Counted from the first letter of the stretch, positions 26,266 to 36,158 are shown. The stretch is 64,000 nt of DNA from an uncultured Polaribacter sp. (GCF_947503855.1 NZ_CANNFF010000002.1:124001-188000); one strand, 5' to 3'. Translations and numbers: made by a program. Notes: generated by a model from the letters alone, not told the origin.

Positions 26266-27786
26266 ATGATTCAAAGAAAAATAGAAATAATGGATACGAC
26301 ATTGCGTGATGGAGAACAAACATCAGGCGTGTCTTTTTCAGTTTCTGAAAAATTAACCATTGCAAAACTGCTTCTAGAAGAGTTGCATGTAGATCGTATA
26401 GAAATAGCATCTGCAAGAGTTTCTAAAGGTGAACTAGAAGCTGTACAAAAAATTACTTCTTGGGCTTCAGAAAACAATCAATTAAACAAAATTGAGGTTT
26501 TAACTTTTGTTGATGGAGGAAAATCTATCAATTGGATGATAGAGGCTGGTGCAAAAGTACAGAACTTGCTAACCAAAGGTTCTTTAAATCACTTAAAACA
26601 TCAACTTAAAAAAACACCAGAACAGCACTTTGCAGCAATTAAACAAACTATTGAATTAGCTGCAGAAAACAACATTAAAACCAATGTTTATTTAGAAGAT
26701 TGGTCTAATGGTATGCGCAATTCTAAAGAATATGTGTTTGAGTTTTTAAATTTTTTATCAACACAAAATATAGAACGTATTTTATTACCAGATACTTTAG
26801 GCGTTTTAACTCCCAAGGAAACATTTACTTTTATAGAAGAAGTAAAACAAAAATATCCAACAACACATTTTGATTTTCATGGTCATAATGATTATGACTT
26901 AGGTGTTGCCAATGTGATGGAAGCTGTTTATGCAGGTATTAACGGCTTACACTTAACCATAAATGGAATGGGAGAACGTGCAGGGAATGCACCTTTAGCA
27001 AGTGTTGTAGCTGTAATTAATGATTTTATTAATGGTGTTGAAATTTCTGTAGATGAAACTGCTTTAAACAAAGTTAGTAAGTTGGTAGAAACGTTTTCTG
27101 GCTTTAGAATCCCTGTAAATAAACCCGTAGTTGGTGCAAATGTTTTTACACAAACTGCTGGTATTCATGCAGATGGAGATAATAAAAACAATCTTTATTT
27201 TAACGATTTAATGCCAGAACGTTTTGGTAGAAAACGTAAATATGCATTAGGTAAAACATCAGGTAAAGCTAATATTCAAAAAAATTTACAAGATTTAGGT
27301 ATCAGCTTAAATGATGATGAACTAAAGAAAGTTACCCAAAGAATTATAGAACTGGGAGATAAAAAAGAAGTGGTTTCTCAAGACGATTTACCATATATTA
27401 TTTCTGATGTTTTAGATAGCGATACAATAGAAAAACGCGTAGTTGTAAAAAACTATGTATTGGGTCATGCAAAAGGTATGAAACCTTCCACTACTTTAAA
27501 ATTAATAGTAGAAGGAGTAGAATACGAGGCTCATGCACAAGGTGATGGGCAATTTGATGCTTTTATGAATGCACTTAGAAAATTGTACAAAACACATAGC
27601 AAAAAAGATTTACCAGACTTGGTAGATTATGCCGTTAGAATTCCTCCAGGAAGTCATTCTGATGCTTTGTGTGAAACCATTATTACATGGAAAAAAGAAA
27701 AACAAGAATTTATAACACGGGGTTTAGACTCAGATCAAACAGTATCTGCCATTAAAGCCACAGAAAAAATGTTGAATATAATTTAA
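26266..27786 (+). CDS. leuA: 2-isopropylmalate synthase (LeuA family)
   Basis: A 506-residue member of the isopropylmalate/citramalate synthase family, condensing an alpha-keto acid with acetyl-CoA. The TIM barrel starts MDTTLRDGEQTSG; the metal ligands lie in DFHGHNDYDLG and the barrel ends with GERAGNAPLA. Residues about 385-500 are the C-terminal regulatory (leucine-binding-type) domain. The ATG at 26266 is chosen because an upstream in-frame ATG (26185) would start inside leuD and add a low-complexity stretch. Citramalate synthase is the main alternative, but the leuCDAB context favours leucine synthesis. Confidence 0.88.
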   Translation: MIQRKIEIMDTTLRDGEQTSGVSFSVSEKLTIAKLLLEELHVDRIEIASARVSKGELEAVQKITSWASENNQLNKIEVLTFVDGGKSINWMIEAGAKVQNLLTKGSLNHLKHQLKKTPEQHFAAIKQTIELAAENNIKTNVYLEDWSNGMRNSKEYVFEFLNFLSTQNIERILLPDTLGVLTPKETFTFIEEVKQKYPTTHFDFHGHNDYDLGVANVMEAVYAGINGLHLTINGMGERAGNAPLASVVAVINDFINGVEISVDETALNKVSKLVETFSGFRIPVNKPVVGANVFTQTAGIHADGDNKNNLYFNDLMPERFGRKRKYALGKTSGKANIQKNLQDLGISLNDDELKKVTQRIIELGDKKEVVSQDDLPYIISDVLDSDTIEKRVVVKNYVLGHAKGMKPSTTLKLIVEGVEYEAHAQGDGQFDAFMNALRKLYKTHSKKDLPDLVDYAVRIPPGSHSDALCETIITWKKEKQEFITRGLDSDQTVSAIKATEKMLNII

Positions 27787-27859
27787 ATTAGTCAATAATC
27801 TTTAAACTTTAGTCATCGCTACATTTGACTAAAGTCTAAAGTCTACAAACAATAAAAAA

Positions 27860-28915
27860 ATGAAATTAAATATCGCATTATTAGCAGGAGATGGAATTGG
27901 TCCAGAAGTAATAGACCAAGCAGTAAAAGTATCGGATGCTATTGCAAAAAAGTACAATCATGAAATTAATTGGAAACCAGCATTAACAGGTGCAGCTGCT
28001 ATTGATGCAGTTGGAGAGCCTTATCCAGATGAAACGCACGAAATTTGTGCATCTTCCGATGCCGTTTTATTTGGCGCTATTGGGCATCCACGTTTTGATA
28101 ATGATCCTTCTGCAAAAGTAAGACCAGAACAAGGTTTGTTAAAAATGCGTAAAAAATTAGGTTTGTTTGCAAATGTAAGACCTACCTTTACGTTTCCATC
28201 ATTATTAGATAAATCACCTTTAAAAAGAGAACGTATTGAAGGAACTGATTTGGTCTTTTTACGAGAGTTAACTGGAGGTATTTATTTTGGTGAAAAGGGT
28301 AGAAGAGAAGAAGGCGAAACCGCTTTTGATAATTGTGTTTACACAAGAGCAGAAGTACAACGTCTAGCAAAAAAAGGTTTTGAGTTGGCTATGACTCGTG
28401 GTAAAAAACTATGTTGTGTAGACAAAGCGAATGTTTTAGAAACTTCAAGATTATGGAGAGAAACTGTGCAGGCTATGGAAAAAGATTATCCAGAAGTAGA
28501 AGTTTCTTACGAATTTGTAGATGCTGTTGCCATGCGTTTGGTTCAATGGCCAAATAGTTACGATGTATTAATTACAGAAAATTTATTTGGAGATATTTTA
28601 ACCGATGAAGCATCTGTAATCTCTGGTTCTATGGGCTTAATGCCAAGTGCTTCTTTAGGTGCAGAAATTGGTTTGTTTGAGCCAATTCATGGTTCTTATC
28701 CTCAGGCAACAGGTTTAAATATTGCAAATCCTATGGCTACTGTATTATCAGCAGCAATGATGTTCGAAAATTTTGGATTACAAGAAGAGGGGAAAGCAAT
28801 TAGAGATGCTGTAAACAAAGCTTTAGAAAAAGGGGTTGTAACAGAAGATTTAGCTGATGGACAAAAATCTTACGGCACAAAAGAAGTAGGAGATTGGTTG
28901 GCTGAAAACATCTAG
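27860..28915 (+). CDS. leuB: 3-isopropylmalate dehydrogenase
   Basis: A 351-residue NAD-dependent decarboxylating dehydrogenase that completes the leucine-specific branch. Conserved features are the N-terminal LLAGDGIGPEV, the substrate helix LKMRKKLGLFANVRP, the Tyr of LTGGIYFGEKG, and the metal/cofactor segment NLFGDILTDEASVISGSMG, followed by EPIHGSYP. The 73-bp gap after leuA contains an inverted repeat (CTTTAGTCA ... TGACTAAAG) of the kind seen in the other operon gaps. Confidence 0.95.
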   Translation: MKLNIALLAGDGIGPEVIDQAVKVSDAIAKKYNHEINWKPALTGAAAIDAVGEPYPDETHEICASSDAVLFGAIGHPRFDNDPSAKVRPEQGLLKMRKKLGLFANVRPTFTFPSLLDKSPLKRERIEGTDLVFLRELTGGIYFGEKGRREEGETAFDNCVYTRAEVQRLAKKGFELAMTRGKKLCCVDKANVLETSRLWRETVQAMEKDYPEVEVSYEFVDAVAMRLVQWPNSYDVLITENLFGDILTDEASVISGSMGLMPSASLGAEIGLFEPIHGSYPQATGLNIANPMATVLSAAMMFENFGLQEEGKAIRDAVNKALEKGVVTEDLADGQKSYGTKEVGDWLAENI

Positions 28916-28968
28916 TTTTCATAAAAAAAATAAACAGTAAAGGTGCTGTTTTGTAATTTTTTCTTGTT

Positions 28969-28976
28969 TATTTTTG
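28969..28976 (+). promoter_or_regulatory. -7 promoter element for the outer-membrane barrel gene
   Basis: TATTTTTG, an exact TAnnTTTG box ending 16 bases before the ATG at 28993; the nearest upstream TTG is only 15 bases away, shorter than usual. Confidence 0.45.
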
Positions 28977-28992
28977 AAAAAAAAATAATTAC

Positions 28993-31506
28993 ATGAAATT
29001 ACAAAATGCACTTTTTTTTATTGCTTTAATTTTTAGTATTTTTTCTATAAATGCACAAATTAAAGGTAAGGTAGTAGATGCTTTAGATAATTACCCTTTA
29101 GAATATGCAAGTGTTGCTATTTATAAAGTTGCTGATAAAAAACTAGTAACAGGTGTTATTACCAATTTAGAAGGTTTTTTTATTATTGATGCAATAAGAC
29201 CTGGTAATTATTATATTGAAGTTACATTTTTAGGCTATGAAACTAAAGTAATTAAAAGTATACATCCAAAAAGTAAAGGAGCATTAATAAACCTAGATAC
29301 TATTAAACTTGTTCTAGGCTCAGCAAATCAATTAAACGAAGTTGTTTTAAGAGCAGAAAAACAAACGGTTTCTCATAAAATTGATAGGCAAGTTTTTGAC
29401 ACCCAAAAATATCAAACTACAGTTGGTGGAAATGCCGTTGATGTAGTACGTAATTTACCATCTGTAACAATTAATGGTTTGGGTGAAATTAGTGTAAGAG
29501 GAAGTAAAGGTTTTACAGTTTTAATAAACGAAAAACCTACACAAGGTGATGCAAGTACTATTTTAGCACAATTACCAGCCAATGCTATAGAAAAAATCGA
29601 ATTAATTACAGCTCCGTCAGCAAAATATGATCCAGAGGGAAAAGGAGGTATTTTAAACATTATTACAAAAAAAGGAGCTATAGATGGAACTTTTGCTCAA
29701 ATAAATTTGCGAGGTGGATTTCCATCTATAGAAGATTACGATACCCAAGTTGCTGCAAAGCGTTTTGGTATTGATGCAACAATTAATAAAAGAACAGGTA
29801 AATGGAATCTGTCTTTTGGTGCAAGTTACCAAAGAAATGACAAAACTGGTAGAAGAGAAGGAGATATGTTTATCATTAATACTCCAGAGAATACAACCTC
29901 TTTTTTGCCTTCTGATGGTGAGCGTAGTTTTGATGAGATTACCTACAATGGTCGTTTTAATGTTGATTTTACTCCAGATGATAAGAATAACTTTTCAATA
30001 GGGTTCTTTGCAGGAAAAAGAACTAAAGATCGTTTAGCCGATATTGTCTATAATAATTATGCAGTTTCTCCAATAAATAGTAACAATCGCTTGTATAAGC
30101 TTACCTATTTTAATCATAATTTAAGAACTAGAAAAGGAGATTTTGCATTGGGTAGTTTTGATTATAGTCATAAATTTAACAATGACTCAAAATTATCAAC
30201 TTCAATTTTATATGAATATACTTTTTTAGGTGGGCCAACAGAGAACGATAATTTAGGTTTTCCTGATAATGCGATTGTGTATCAAAGAGAATTTAATACT
30301 AATGATAATCCTTTGCATGGAAATCGCTTTAATTTAGATTATCAATGGAAACCATTTTCTTTTGGGATTTTAGAAACAGGATATCAATTTAGAAATTTAG
30401 AGCATACAGGTAAATTTGTATACGAAAGAGATGAGAATTTAGTGCCAGAGTTTTCTAGTGATGTAAGCTTAAAAAGAGTAATCCATTCTGGATATGCACA
30501 ACTTTCTGGAGCAAAAAATAAATGGAGCTATAATGCTGGTGTACGTTTAGAGTCAATGGATAGAGAATATAAAGAAACATTGCGAAGTGATGGAATAGAA
30601 AATGTTTACAATTTAGATTTTGTAAAGTTATTTCCTTCAGCATCCTTACAATATAAAATTAATGATAAAACAAATATTAAAACTGCATATAGCAAAAGAG
30701 TAGAAAGAACTACAACTTTTAAAATGAATAGTTTTGCAGAACGTGAGCATTCAGAGGTTTTTGAACAAGGTGATAATACTTTACAACCAGAATTTATTGA
30801 TTTAATTGAACTAGGTATCACTAAAAAATTAAACGGTGGAAATTCAATTTATGCAACAGGGTATTTTAGACATGTAAAGAACGTTATTAATAGAGTAAAT
30901 ACTTTAGCGTATCAATCTAATGGTGCTGTAATCGATAGCATTATTAATAGAGTCTATTCTAATGTTGGAAATAGTAATTCAATAGGTTTAGAAGTAGGAG
31001 CTACAATAAAAGCATCAAAAAATTGGACAAACTTTATTGGTGTAAATGCTTATAATTATGATATTGATGGCGTTTTAAATTTTAAACATAGAGATGGTGT
31101 TGAACGTAATTATAATATTGATACCAATTCCACAATTTATTCTATAAATTTAAATACTACTTATAATTTTGGGCAAAATGCTTCTGTGCAGTTCACATTT
31201 AATTACTTGTCTGATAGGGTTACAGCTATAGGTGAAGATTCTCGATTTTATTCACCAAACCTAACGTTTCGAAAAAAGTTTATGGAAAATCGATTGACGG
31301 CTACTTTGCAGTGGCAGAATATAGATATGGGGCTATTTAAAACAAATGAACAACGCATTACCACCTCAAGTGCTAATCAGTTTTATACCACAACAAATTA
31401 TGTGTATGAAGTTGATATGATTACCTTAAACTTATCTTACACGTTTAACGCTGCTAAAAATAAATCGAAGTTTATTGATAGTGAATTTGGTAAAAGAGAG
31501 TTTTAA
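28993..31506 (+). CDS. outer-membrane beta-barrel protein with CarboxypepD_reg domain
   Basis: An 837-residue outer membrane protein: signal peptide (MKLQNALFFIALIFSIFSINA), CarboxypepD_reg-like beta-sandwich at about 23-105 (KGKVVDALDNYPLEYASVAIY), a TonB-type plug at about 130-225 (VDVVRNLPSVTINGLGEISVRG), and a long OMP_b-brl_3 type barrel. The last residue is Phe, as usual for BAM recognition. No SusD partner is encoded beside it, so a polysaccharide system is not indicated; many such orphan barrels exist in flavobacteria with unknown cargo. It converges with aroB with no spacer at all between the two stop codons. Confidence 0.85.
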   Translation: MKLQNALFFIALIFSIFSINAQIKGKVVDALDNYPLEYASVAIYKVADKKLVTGVITNLEGFFIIDAIRPGNYYIEVTFLGYETKVIKSIHPKSKGALINLDTIKLVLGSANQLNEVVLRAEKQTVSHKIDRQVFDTQKYQTTVGGNAVDVVRNLPSVTINGLGEISVRGSKGFTVLINEKPTQGDASTILAQLPANAIEKIELITAPSAKYDPEGKGGILNIITKKGAIDGTFAQINLRGGFPSIEDYDTQVAAKRFGIDATINKRTGKWNLSFGASYQRNDKTGRREGDMFIINTPENTTSFLPSDGERSFDEITYNGRFNVDFTPDDKNNFSIGFFAGKRTKDRLADIVYNNYAVSPINSNNRLYKLTYFNHNLRTRKGDFALGSFDYSHKFNNDSKLSTSILYEYTFLGGPTENDNLGFPDNAIVYQREFNTNDNPLHGNRFNLDYQWKPFSFGILETGYQFRNLEHTGKFVYERDENLVPEFSSDVSLKRVIHSGYAQLSGAKNKWSYNAGVRLESMDREYKETLRSDGIENVYNLDFVKLFPSASLQYKINDKTNIKTAYSKRVERTTTFKMNSFAEREHSEVFEQGDNTLQPEFIDLIELGITKKLNGGNSIYATGYFRHVKNVINRVNTLAYQSNGAVIDSIINRVYSNVGNSNSIGLEVGATIKASKNWTNFIGVNAYNYDIDGVLNFKHRDGVERNYNIDTNSTIYSINLNTTYNFGQNASVQFTFNYLSDRVTAIGEDSRFYSPNLTFRKKFMENRLTATLQWQNIDMGLFKTNEQRITTSSANQFYTTTNYVYEVDMITLNLSYTFNAAKNKSKFIDSEFGKREF

Positions 31507-32568
31507 TTACAAATTGTAAAACTCCATACTCTCAATAATCAATTCTTCAGCAACTTTACAGTCTAATTTAAAATTTTCGTAATCGTTTAAAAGTACAAAA
31601 TTTACTTGTCCGTTTACGTTTTTCTTATCATGCTTAAGTAGTTCTATAATAGCAACAAAATCTTCTTTTAAAAGATTTATTTTATCGTAAATAGCTAGAA
31701 CTACTTCTTTTACTTCTGCAACTTTTTCTGCAGGAAAACCTAATAATCTAGAAGACATATAACTTTCGCAAACCATCCCAATTGCAATAGCTTCTCCATG
31801 TGTTAAGTTTTCTTTGTTTTCAGACTCTAAGTAAAAAGACTCTATCGCGTGTCCTAAAGTATGACCAAAATTTAAAATTTTACGTATGTTTTTTTCTTTG
31901 GGGTCTTCTAAAACAACTTCGTTTTTTATCTCAATAGATCTAAATATTAAATCTTTGATATGTAGCTCTTTATTTTGTTTTATCTCATTAAATAGTTTAA
32001 TATCGTAAGTAACACCGTATTTAATAATTTCAGCCATTCCAGATTTTATTTCTCTAGGCGTAACTGTTTCTAAATAAGCAGCATCTACCAATACCATTTC
32101 TGGGTTTGCAAACAAACCAATTTGATTTTTCAACACCCCTAAATCTACACCTGTTTTTCCACCTACAGAAGCATCTACCATAGATAATAAAGTGGTTGGT
32201 ACATTTACAAAATCAATTCCTCGTTTAAAACAAGAAGCCACAAAGCCACCTAAATCTGTTATAACACCACCACCTAAAGTAATTAAGAGACTTTTTCTAT
32301 CACCACCTAATTCTGTAATAGCATTCCAAACACCAATACAAGTTTCTAGATTTTTATTAATTTCTCCAGACTCAATTTCTATTATTTCAATCCTGTTTTC
32401 TGCACTAAAATTTCTTATAAATTTAGGATAACAATGCTCAAAAGTATTCTCATCAACCAAAATAAAAATAGTTGAGTAGTTGTTTTTAGTTACTAAAGTA
32501 GACAATTCTTTATACGCTTTGTCTTGAAAATGAACAGGATAACTTATTGCTTTTATAGATTTCATCAT
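31507..32568 (-). CDS. aroB: 3-dehydroquinate synthase
   Basis: A 353-residue DHQ synthase of the shikimate pathway, converting DAHP to 3-dehydroquinate with NAD and a divalent metal. The NAD loop GGGVITDLGGFVAS, the substrate segment FVNVPTTLLSMVDASVGGKTGVD and the metal-binding NFGHTLGHAIES are all intact. Two ATG codons stand in tandem (32566-32568 and 32563-32565); either may start. It is divergent from the proline dehydrogenase gene, 87 bp away. Confidence 0.95.
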   Translation of the reverse strand: MMKSIKAISYPVHFQDKAYKELSTLVTKNNYSTIFILVDENTFEHCYPKFIRNFSAENRIEIIEIESGEINKNLETCIGVWNAITELGGDRKSLLITLGGGVITDLGGFVASCFKRGIDFVNVPTTLLSMVDASVGGKTGVDLGVLKNQIGLFANPEMVLVDAAYLETVTPREIKSGMAEIIKYGVTYDIKLFNEIKQNKELHIKDLIFRSIEIKNEVVLEDPKEKNIRKILNFGHTLGHAIESFYLESENKENLTHGEAIAIGMVCESYMSSRLLGFPAEKVAEVKEVVLAIYDKINLLKEDFVAIIELLKHDKKNVNGQVNFVLLNDYENFKLDCKVAEELIIESMEFYNL

Positions 32569-32602
32569 AAAAATATTGAAAGTGCAAATTAACTAGAAAT
32601 TA

Positions 32603-32633
32603 TTGAATTATTTATACTCTTCAACTATCTTTG
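32603..32633 (+). promoter_or_regulatory. promoter of the proline dehydrogenase gene
   Basis: TTG (32603-32605), a 20-bp spacer and TATCTTTG (32626-32633) match the Bacteroidota consensus fully. The leader would be about 16 bases. Confidence 0.75.
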
Positions 32634-32655
32634 TTTTAAATTTTGATAGCTTCAA

Positions 32656-33819
32656 ATGAATTTTTTTAATAACACACAAGTTGCTTTTGCACTAAAAACA
32701 GACTCTCAGCTAGAAAGAGCCTATTTTTTGTTTAAAATGATTCAAAACCAACCCTTAGTTAGAATTGGTAGTGCAGTAACAAATTTTGCTTTAAAAGCAC
32801 ATTTACCTATAGAAGGTTTAATTAGAACAACGGTGTTTGATCACTTTTGTGGCGGTGTTACCGAAGAAGACTGTATGCCAATTATAGAAAACATGTACAA
32901 CAATGGCAATGTACATAGTGTTTTAGATTATTCTGTAGAAGGTAAAGACAAAGAAACAAGTTTTGATGAAGCTTTAGAGAAGGTTTTAAAAATTGTAAAT
33001 TTTTGCGCAGAAAAAAAATCCATTCCATTTGCGGTTTTTAAACCCACAGGTTTTGGGCGATTTGCATTGTATCAAAAAATTACTGAAAGCAACCAATTAT
33101 CAACAGAAGAAAAAAAAGAATGGGCTAGAGTAGAAGCGCGTTATCACAAAGTATGTAAAGTAGCATTAGAGAAAGATGTACCCTTATTAATTGATGCAGA
33201 AGAAAGTTGGATGCAAGATGCAGCAGATCAATTAATAGAGCAATTAATGGAAACTTACAACCAAGAAAAAGCCATAGTTTTTAATACTTTACAAATGTAT
33301 AGGCATGATAGACTTGCCTATTTAAAAAAACTGCACAAAAAAGCTCTCCAAAAAGGGTTTCATATCGGTATAAAAGTGGTAAGAGGTGCTTATATGGAAA
33401 AAGAAAGAGAAAGAGCCGAAGAAAAAGGGTACCCATCACCAATTTGCGAACACAAACAAGCTACAGATATTAATTTCAATGAAGCTGTAAAATACATGAT
33501 GGAACACAAAAATATGGCTATTTTTATAGGAACACATAATGAAAAAAGCTCTTATTTAGGTATGGAATTAGCAGACAAATACAAAATTAGTAAAAACGAT
33601 GCAAGACTTTGGTTTGGGCAACTATTTGGTATGAGCGATCATATAAGTTACAACCTTGCAAACCAGCAATACAATGTTGCAAAATACTTACCTTTTGGGC
33701 CAGTAAGAGATGTTATGCCTTATCTAATTAGACGTGCAGAAGAAAACACTTCAGTTGCAGGGCAAACAAGTAGAGAGTTAAACCTGTTAAAAGCAGAAAG
33801 AAAACGTAGAAAATTATAA
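32656..33819 (+). CDS. proline dehydrogenase
   Basis: A 387-residue monofunctional proline dehydrogenase (FAD-dependent TIM barrel), oxidising proline to pyrroline-5-carboxylate and feeding electrons to the quinone pool. The family motifs are VKVVRGAYMEKERERA (flavin and substrate contacts), IGTHNEKSS and FGQLFGMSDHISYNLA, with the C-terminal YLIRRAEENTS that binds the proline carboxylate. There is no P5C dehydrogenase domain, unlike PutA. The stop codon overlaps the start of the next gene by one base (TAATG), implying coupled translation with the LETM1-like protein. Confidence 0.93.
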   Translation: MNFFNNTQVAFALKTDSQLERAYFLFKMIQNQPLVRIGSAVTNFALKAHLPIEGLIRTTVFDHFCGGVTEEDCMPIIENMYNNGNVHSVLDYSVEGKDKETSFDEALEKVLKIVNFCAEKKSIPFAVFKPTGFGRFALYQKITESNQLSTEEKKEWARVEARYHKVCKVALEKDVPLLIDAEESWMQDAADQLIEQLMETYNQEKAIVFNTLQMYRHDRLAYLKKLHKKALQKGFHIGIKVVRGAYMEKERERAEEKGYPSPICEHKQATDINFNEAVKYMMEHKNMAIFIGTHNEKSSYLGMELADKYKISKNDARLWFGQLFGMSDHISYNLANQQYNVAKYLPFGPVRDVMPYLIRRAEENTSVAGQTSRELNLLKAERKRRKL

Positions 33820-34115
33820 TGCAAACTGTAGAAGAAATAAAACAGTTACTTCATAGAAATAAACTGAGGTTACATCAAGAGTTGTTACAAAGCAAAGAAG
33901 CTTACCATTTAATTAAAAAATCTACACACTCGCATTTAACAGAAGAAGAAAAGCAAAAAATTAAAATTCAACTGTTAGATATTTGCAAAGCCATACCCGC
34001 TTTTACGGTTTTTATGCTTCCAGGAGGCGCATTATTACTACCCTTATTAATCAAATTAATACCAGATATTTTACCATCTGCCTTTCAAGAAGATCCAGAA
34101 ACAGATAACAAATAA
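33819..34115 (+). CDS. small LETM1-like protein
   Basis: A 98-residue protein. Its C-terminal half (AIPAFTVFMLPGGALLLPL, then IKLIPDILPSAF) closely follows the core of the LETM1 family, where a hydrophobic, Pro-rich segment of the form PxxxFxxxPxxxLLLPxxxKxxPxxLPSxF is the hallmark. In mitochondria LETM1 is an inner-membrane protein of cation/proton exchange; the bacterial short forms are uncharacterised. The N-terminal half is a charged helix. Its start overlaps the proline dehydrogenase stop, so the two proteins are probably made together. The function is not known. Confidence 0.8.
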   Translation: MQTVEEIKQLLHRNKLRLHQELLQSKEAYHLIKKSTHSHLTEEEKQKIKIQLLDICKAIPAFTVFMLPGGALLLPLLIKLIPDILPSAFQEDPETDNK

Positions 34116-34120
34116 AATAA

Positions 34121-34210
34121 TTTGGGCGTTCCCTTTCAGGTCGCGTTTTTCATTGCAAGTCCTCGTTCGTAACCTCACTGTGGGCTTTCCATTACAATCG
34201 CTAACGCACT
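34121..34210 (+). repeat. GGGCGTT-type intergenic repeat, copy 1
   Basis: A GC-richer block beginning TTTGGGCGTTCCC and ending TACAATCGCTAACGCA. It shares its frame (TTTGGGCGTT ... GGGCTTT ... TACAATCnCTAACGC) with 37597-37687. I recall similar blocks in other flavobacterial genomes. It lies between the LETM1-like gene and the typA promoter. Confidence 0.6.
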
Positions 34211-34334
34211 TATCTAGAAGCTTTTTGCTAACATCAAAGTAAAAGAAACTCTATAAAAACCTGTTTTTAAGGCATTAAAAAAGCACAACGTAAAAATAAT
34301 TAGCTATTTTTCGTATAATTCGTGTCTAAACAAC

Positions 34335-34342
34335 TACTTTTG
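34335..34342 (+). promoter_or_regulatory. -7 promoter element for typA
   Basis: TACTTTTG, an exact TAnnTTTG box 22 bases before the ATG, preceded at the right distance by a T-rich stretch rather than a clean TTG. Confidence 0.5.
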
Positions 34343-34364
34343 CACGAAATTTAAGAAAGCACAA

Positions 34365-36137
34365 ATGCAATCAATAAGAAACATCGCAATTATTGCCCAC
34401 GTAGACCATGGTAAAACTACTTTGGTAGACAAAATTATAGATCAAGCAAAAATTTTAGACGATCGTAAAGAACGTACAGATTTATTGTTAGATAATAACG
34501 ATTTAGAAAGAGAAAGAGGAATTACCATTCTTTCTAAAAACGTATCTGTAAATTACAAAGATGTAAAAATTAATGTAATAGATACACCAGGTCACGCCGA
34601 TTTTGGAGGAGAAGTAGAACGTGTATTAAAAATGGCAGATGGTGTTTTGTTATTGGTAGATGCTTTTGAAGGCCCAATGCCACAAACTCGTTTTGTATTA
34701 GGTAAAGCGATAGAATTAGGTTTAACACCAATTGTGGTTGTAAATAAAGTAGACAAAGAAAACTGTACACCAGATTTAGTACACGAAAAAGTGTTCGACT
34801 TAATGTTTGCTTTAGAAGCCTCAGAAGAACAACTAGATTTTACAACCATTTATGGTTCAGCAAAAAATGGTTGGATGTCTACAGATTGGCAAGAACCAAC
34901 AGACAATATTATTCCTTTATTAGATGCTGTTTTAGAAGCTATTCCAGAAGCACCTTATAGAGAAGGTTCTCCACAAATGCAAATTACCTCTTTAGACTTT
35001 TCTGCTTTTACAGGTAGAATTGCAATTGGACGTGTATTTAGAGGAGATTTAGAAATAGCAAAAGACTATATGCTTATAAAAGCAGATGGTTCTACCAAAA
35101 AAGTAAGAATTAAAGAATTGCACGTTTTTGAAGGAATGGGTAAAGCTTCTGTAGAAAAAGTAAGAAGTGGAGACATTTGTGCAATAACAGGTATAGAAGG
35201 TTTTGAAATTGGTGATACCATTGCAGATTTAGAAAACCCAGAAGCCTTACCAAGAATAGAAGTTGATCAACCTACAATGAGTATGTTGTTTACCATTAAC
35301 AACTCGCCATTTTTTGGTAAAGAAGGTAAGTTTGTAACATCTCGTCATTTACGTGACAGATTGTTTAAAGAAATGGAAAAAAACTTAGCTTTAAGAGTAG
35401 ATACTACAGATTCTGAAGATAAATTTAACGTTTTTGGACGTGGAGTTTTACACTTATCCGTTTTAATAGAAACCATGCGTAGAGAAGGTTACGAGTTACA
35501 AGTGGGAAGACCACAAGTAATTATTAAAGAAATAGATGGTGTAAAATCAGAACCTTACGAAACACTTTCTATAGACGTACCAGAAGATGTTGCCTCTAAA
35601 GCAATTAACTTAGTTTCTTTACGAAAAGGAGACTTGTTAATTATGGAACCAAAAGGAGATTTACAACATTTAGAATTTACAATTCCTTCTAGAGGATTAA
35701 TTGGTTTACGTAATAAAATCTTAACTGCAACAGCTGGTCAAGCAATTATAAACCACCGATTTTCAGAATACGGCCCTTATAAAGGCGATTTCTCTGAAGA
35801 AATAAAAGGAGCTATTGTATCATCTGCAGCAGGTAAAGCAACAGCTTATGCAATTGATAGATTACAAGACAGAGGTCGTTTCTTTATAGATCCTAATCAA
35901 GATATTTACATTGGTCAGGTTGTGGGAGAAAACGCAAAGTCTGATGATATGGGTGTAAACCTTATCAAAGGTAAAAAATTAACCAACGTTCGTTCTTCAG
36001 GTACAGATGATAGTGTAAAAATTGCACCAAAAATCGATTTCTCTTTAGAAGAATGTATGGAGTATATTAAAGCAGACGAGTATTTAGAAGTAACTCCAGA
36101 AAGCTTACGTATGCGTAAAATTAATTACAGACCATAA
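34365..36137 (+). CDS. typA: translational GTPase TypA/BipA
   Basis: A 590-residue ribosome-associated GTPase related to EF-G. The G motifs are all present: AHVDHGKTTL (G1), ERERGITI (G2), DTPGHADFGGEVERVL (G3), NKVDKENC (G4) and SAKNGW (G5). Domains II, III and V follow, and the C-terminal TypA-specific domain carries KIDFSLEECMEYIKADEYLEVTP. BipA assists 50S assembly at low temperature and in stress. It stands alone between its own promoter box and a strong terminator. Confidence 0.96.
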   Translation: MQSIRNIAIIAHVDHGKTTLVDKIIDQAKILDDRKERTDLLLDNNDLERERGITILSKNVSVNYKDVKINVIDTPGHADFGGEVERVLKMADGVLLLVDAFEGPMPQTRFVLGKAIELGLTPIVVVNKVDKENCTPDLVHEKVFDLMFALEASEEQLDFTTIYGSAKNGWMSTDWQEPTDNIIPLLDAVLEAIPEAPYREGSPQMQITSLDFSAFTGRIAIGRVFRGDLEIAKDYMLIKADGSTKKVRIKELHVFEGMGKASVEKVRSGDICAITGIEGFEIGDTIADLENPEALPRIEVDQPTMSMLFTINNSPFFGKEGKFVTSRHLRDRLFKEMEKNLALRVDTTDSEDKFNVFGRGVLHLSVLIETMRREGYELQVGRPQVIIKEIDGVKSEPYETLSIDVPEDVASKAINLVSLRKGDLLIMEPKGDLQHLEFTIPSRGLIGLRNKILTATAGQAIINHRFSEYGPYKGDFSEEIKGAIVSSAAGKATAYAIDRLQDRGRFFIDPNQDIYIGQVVGENAKSDDMGVNLIKGKKLTNVRSSGTDDSVKIAPKIDFSLEECMEYIKADEYLEVTPESLRMRKINYRP

Positions 36138-36158
36138 TTTTAGTTAAATTATATAAAC

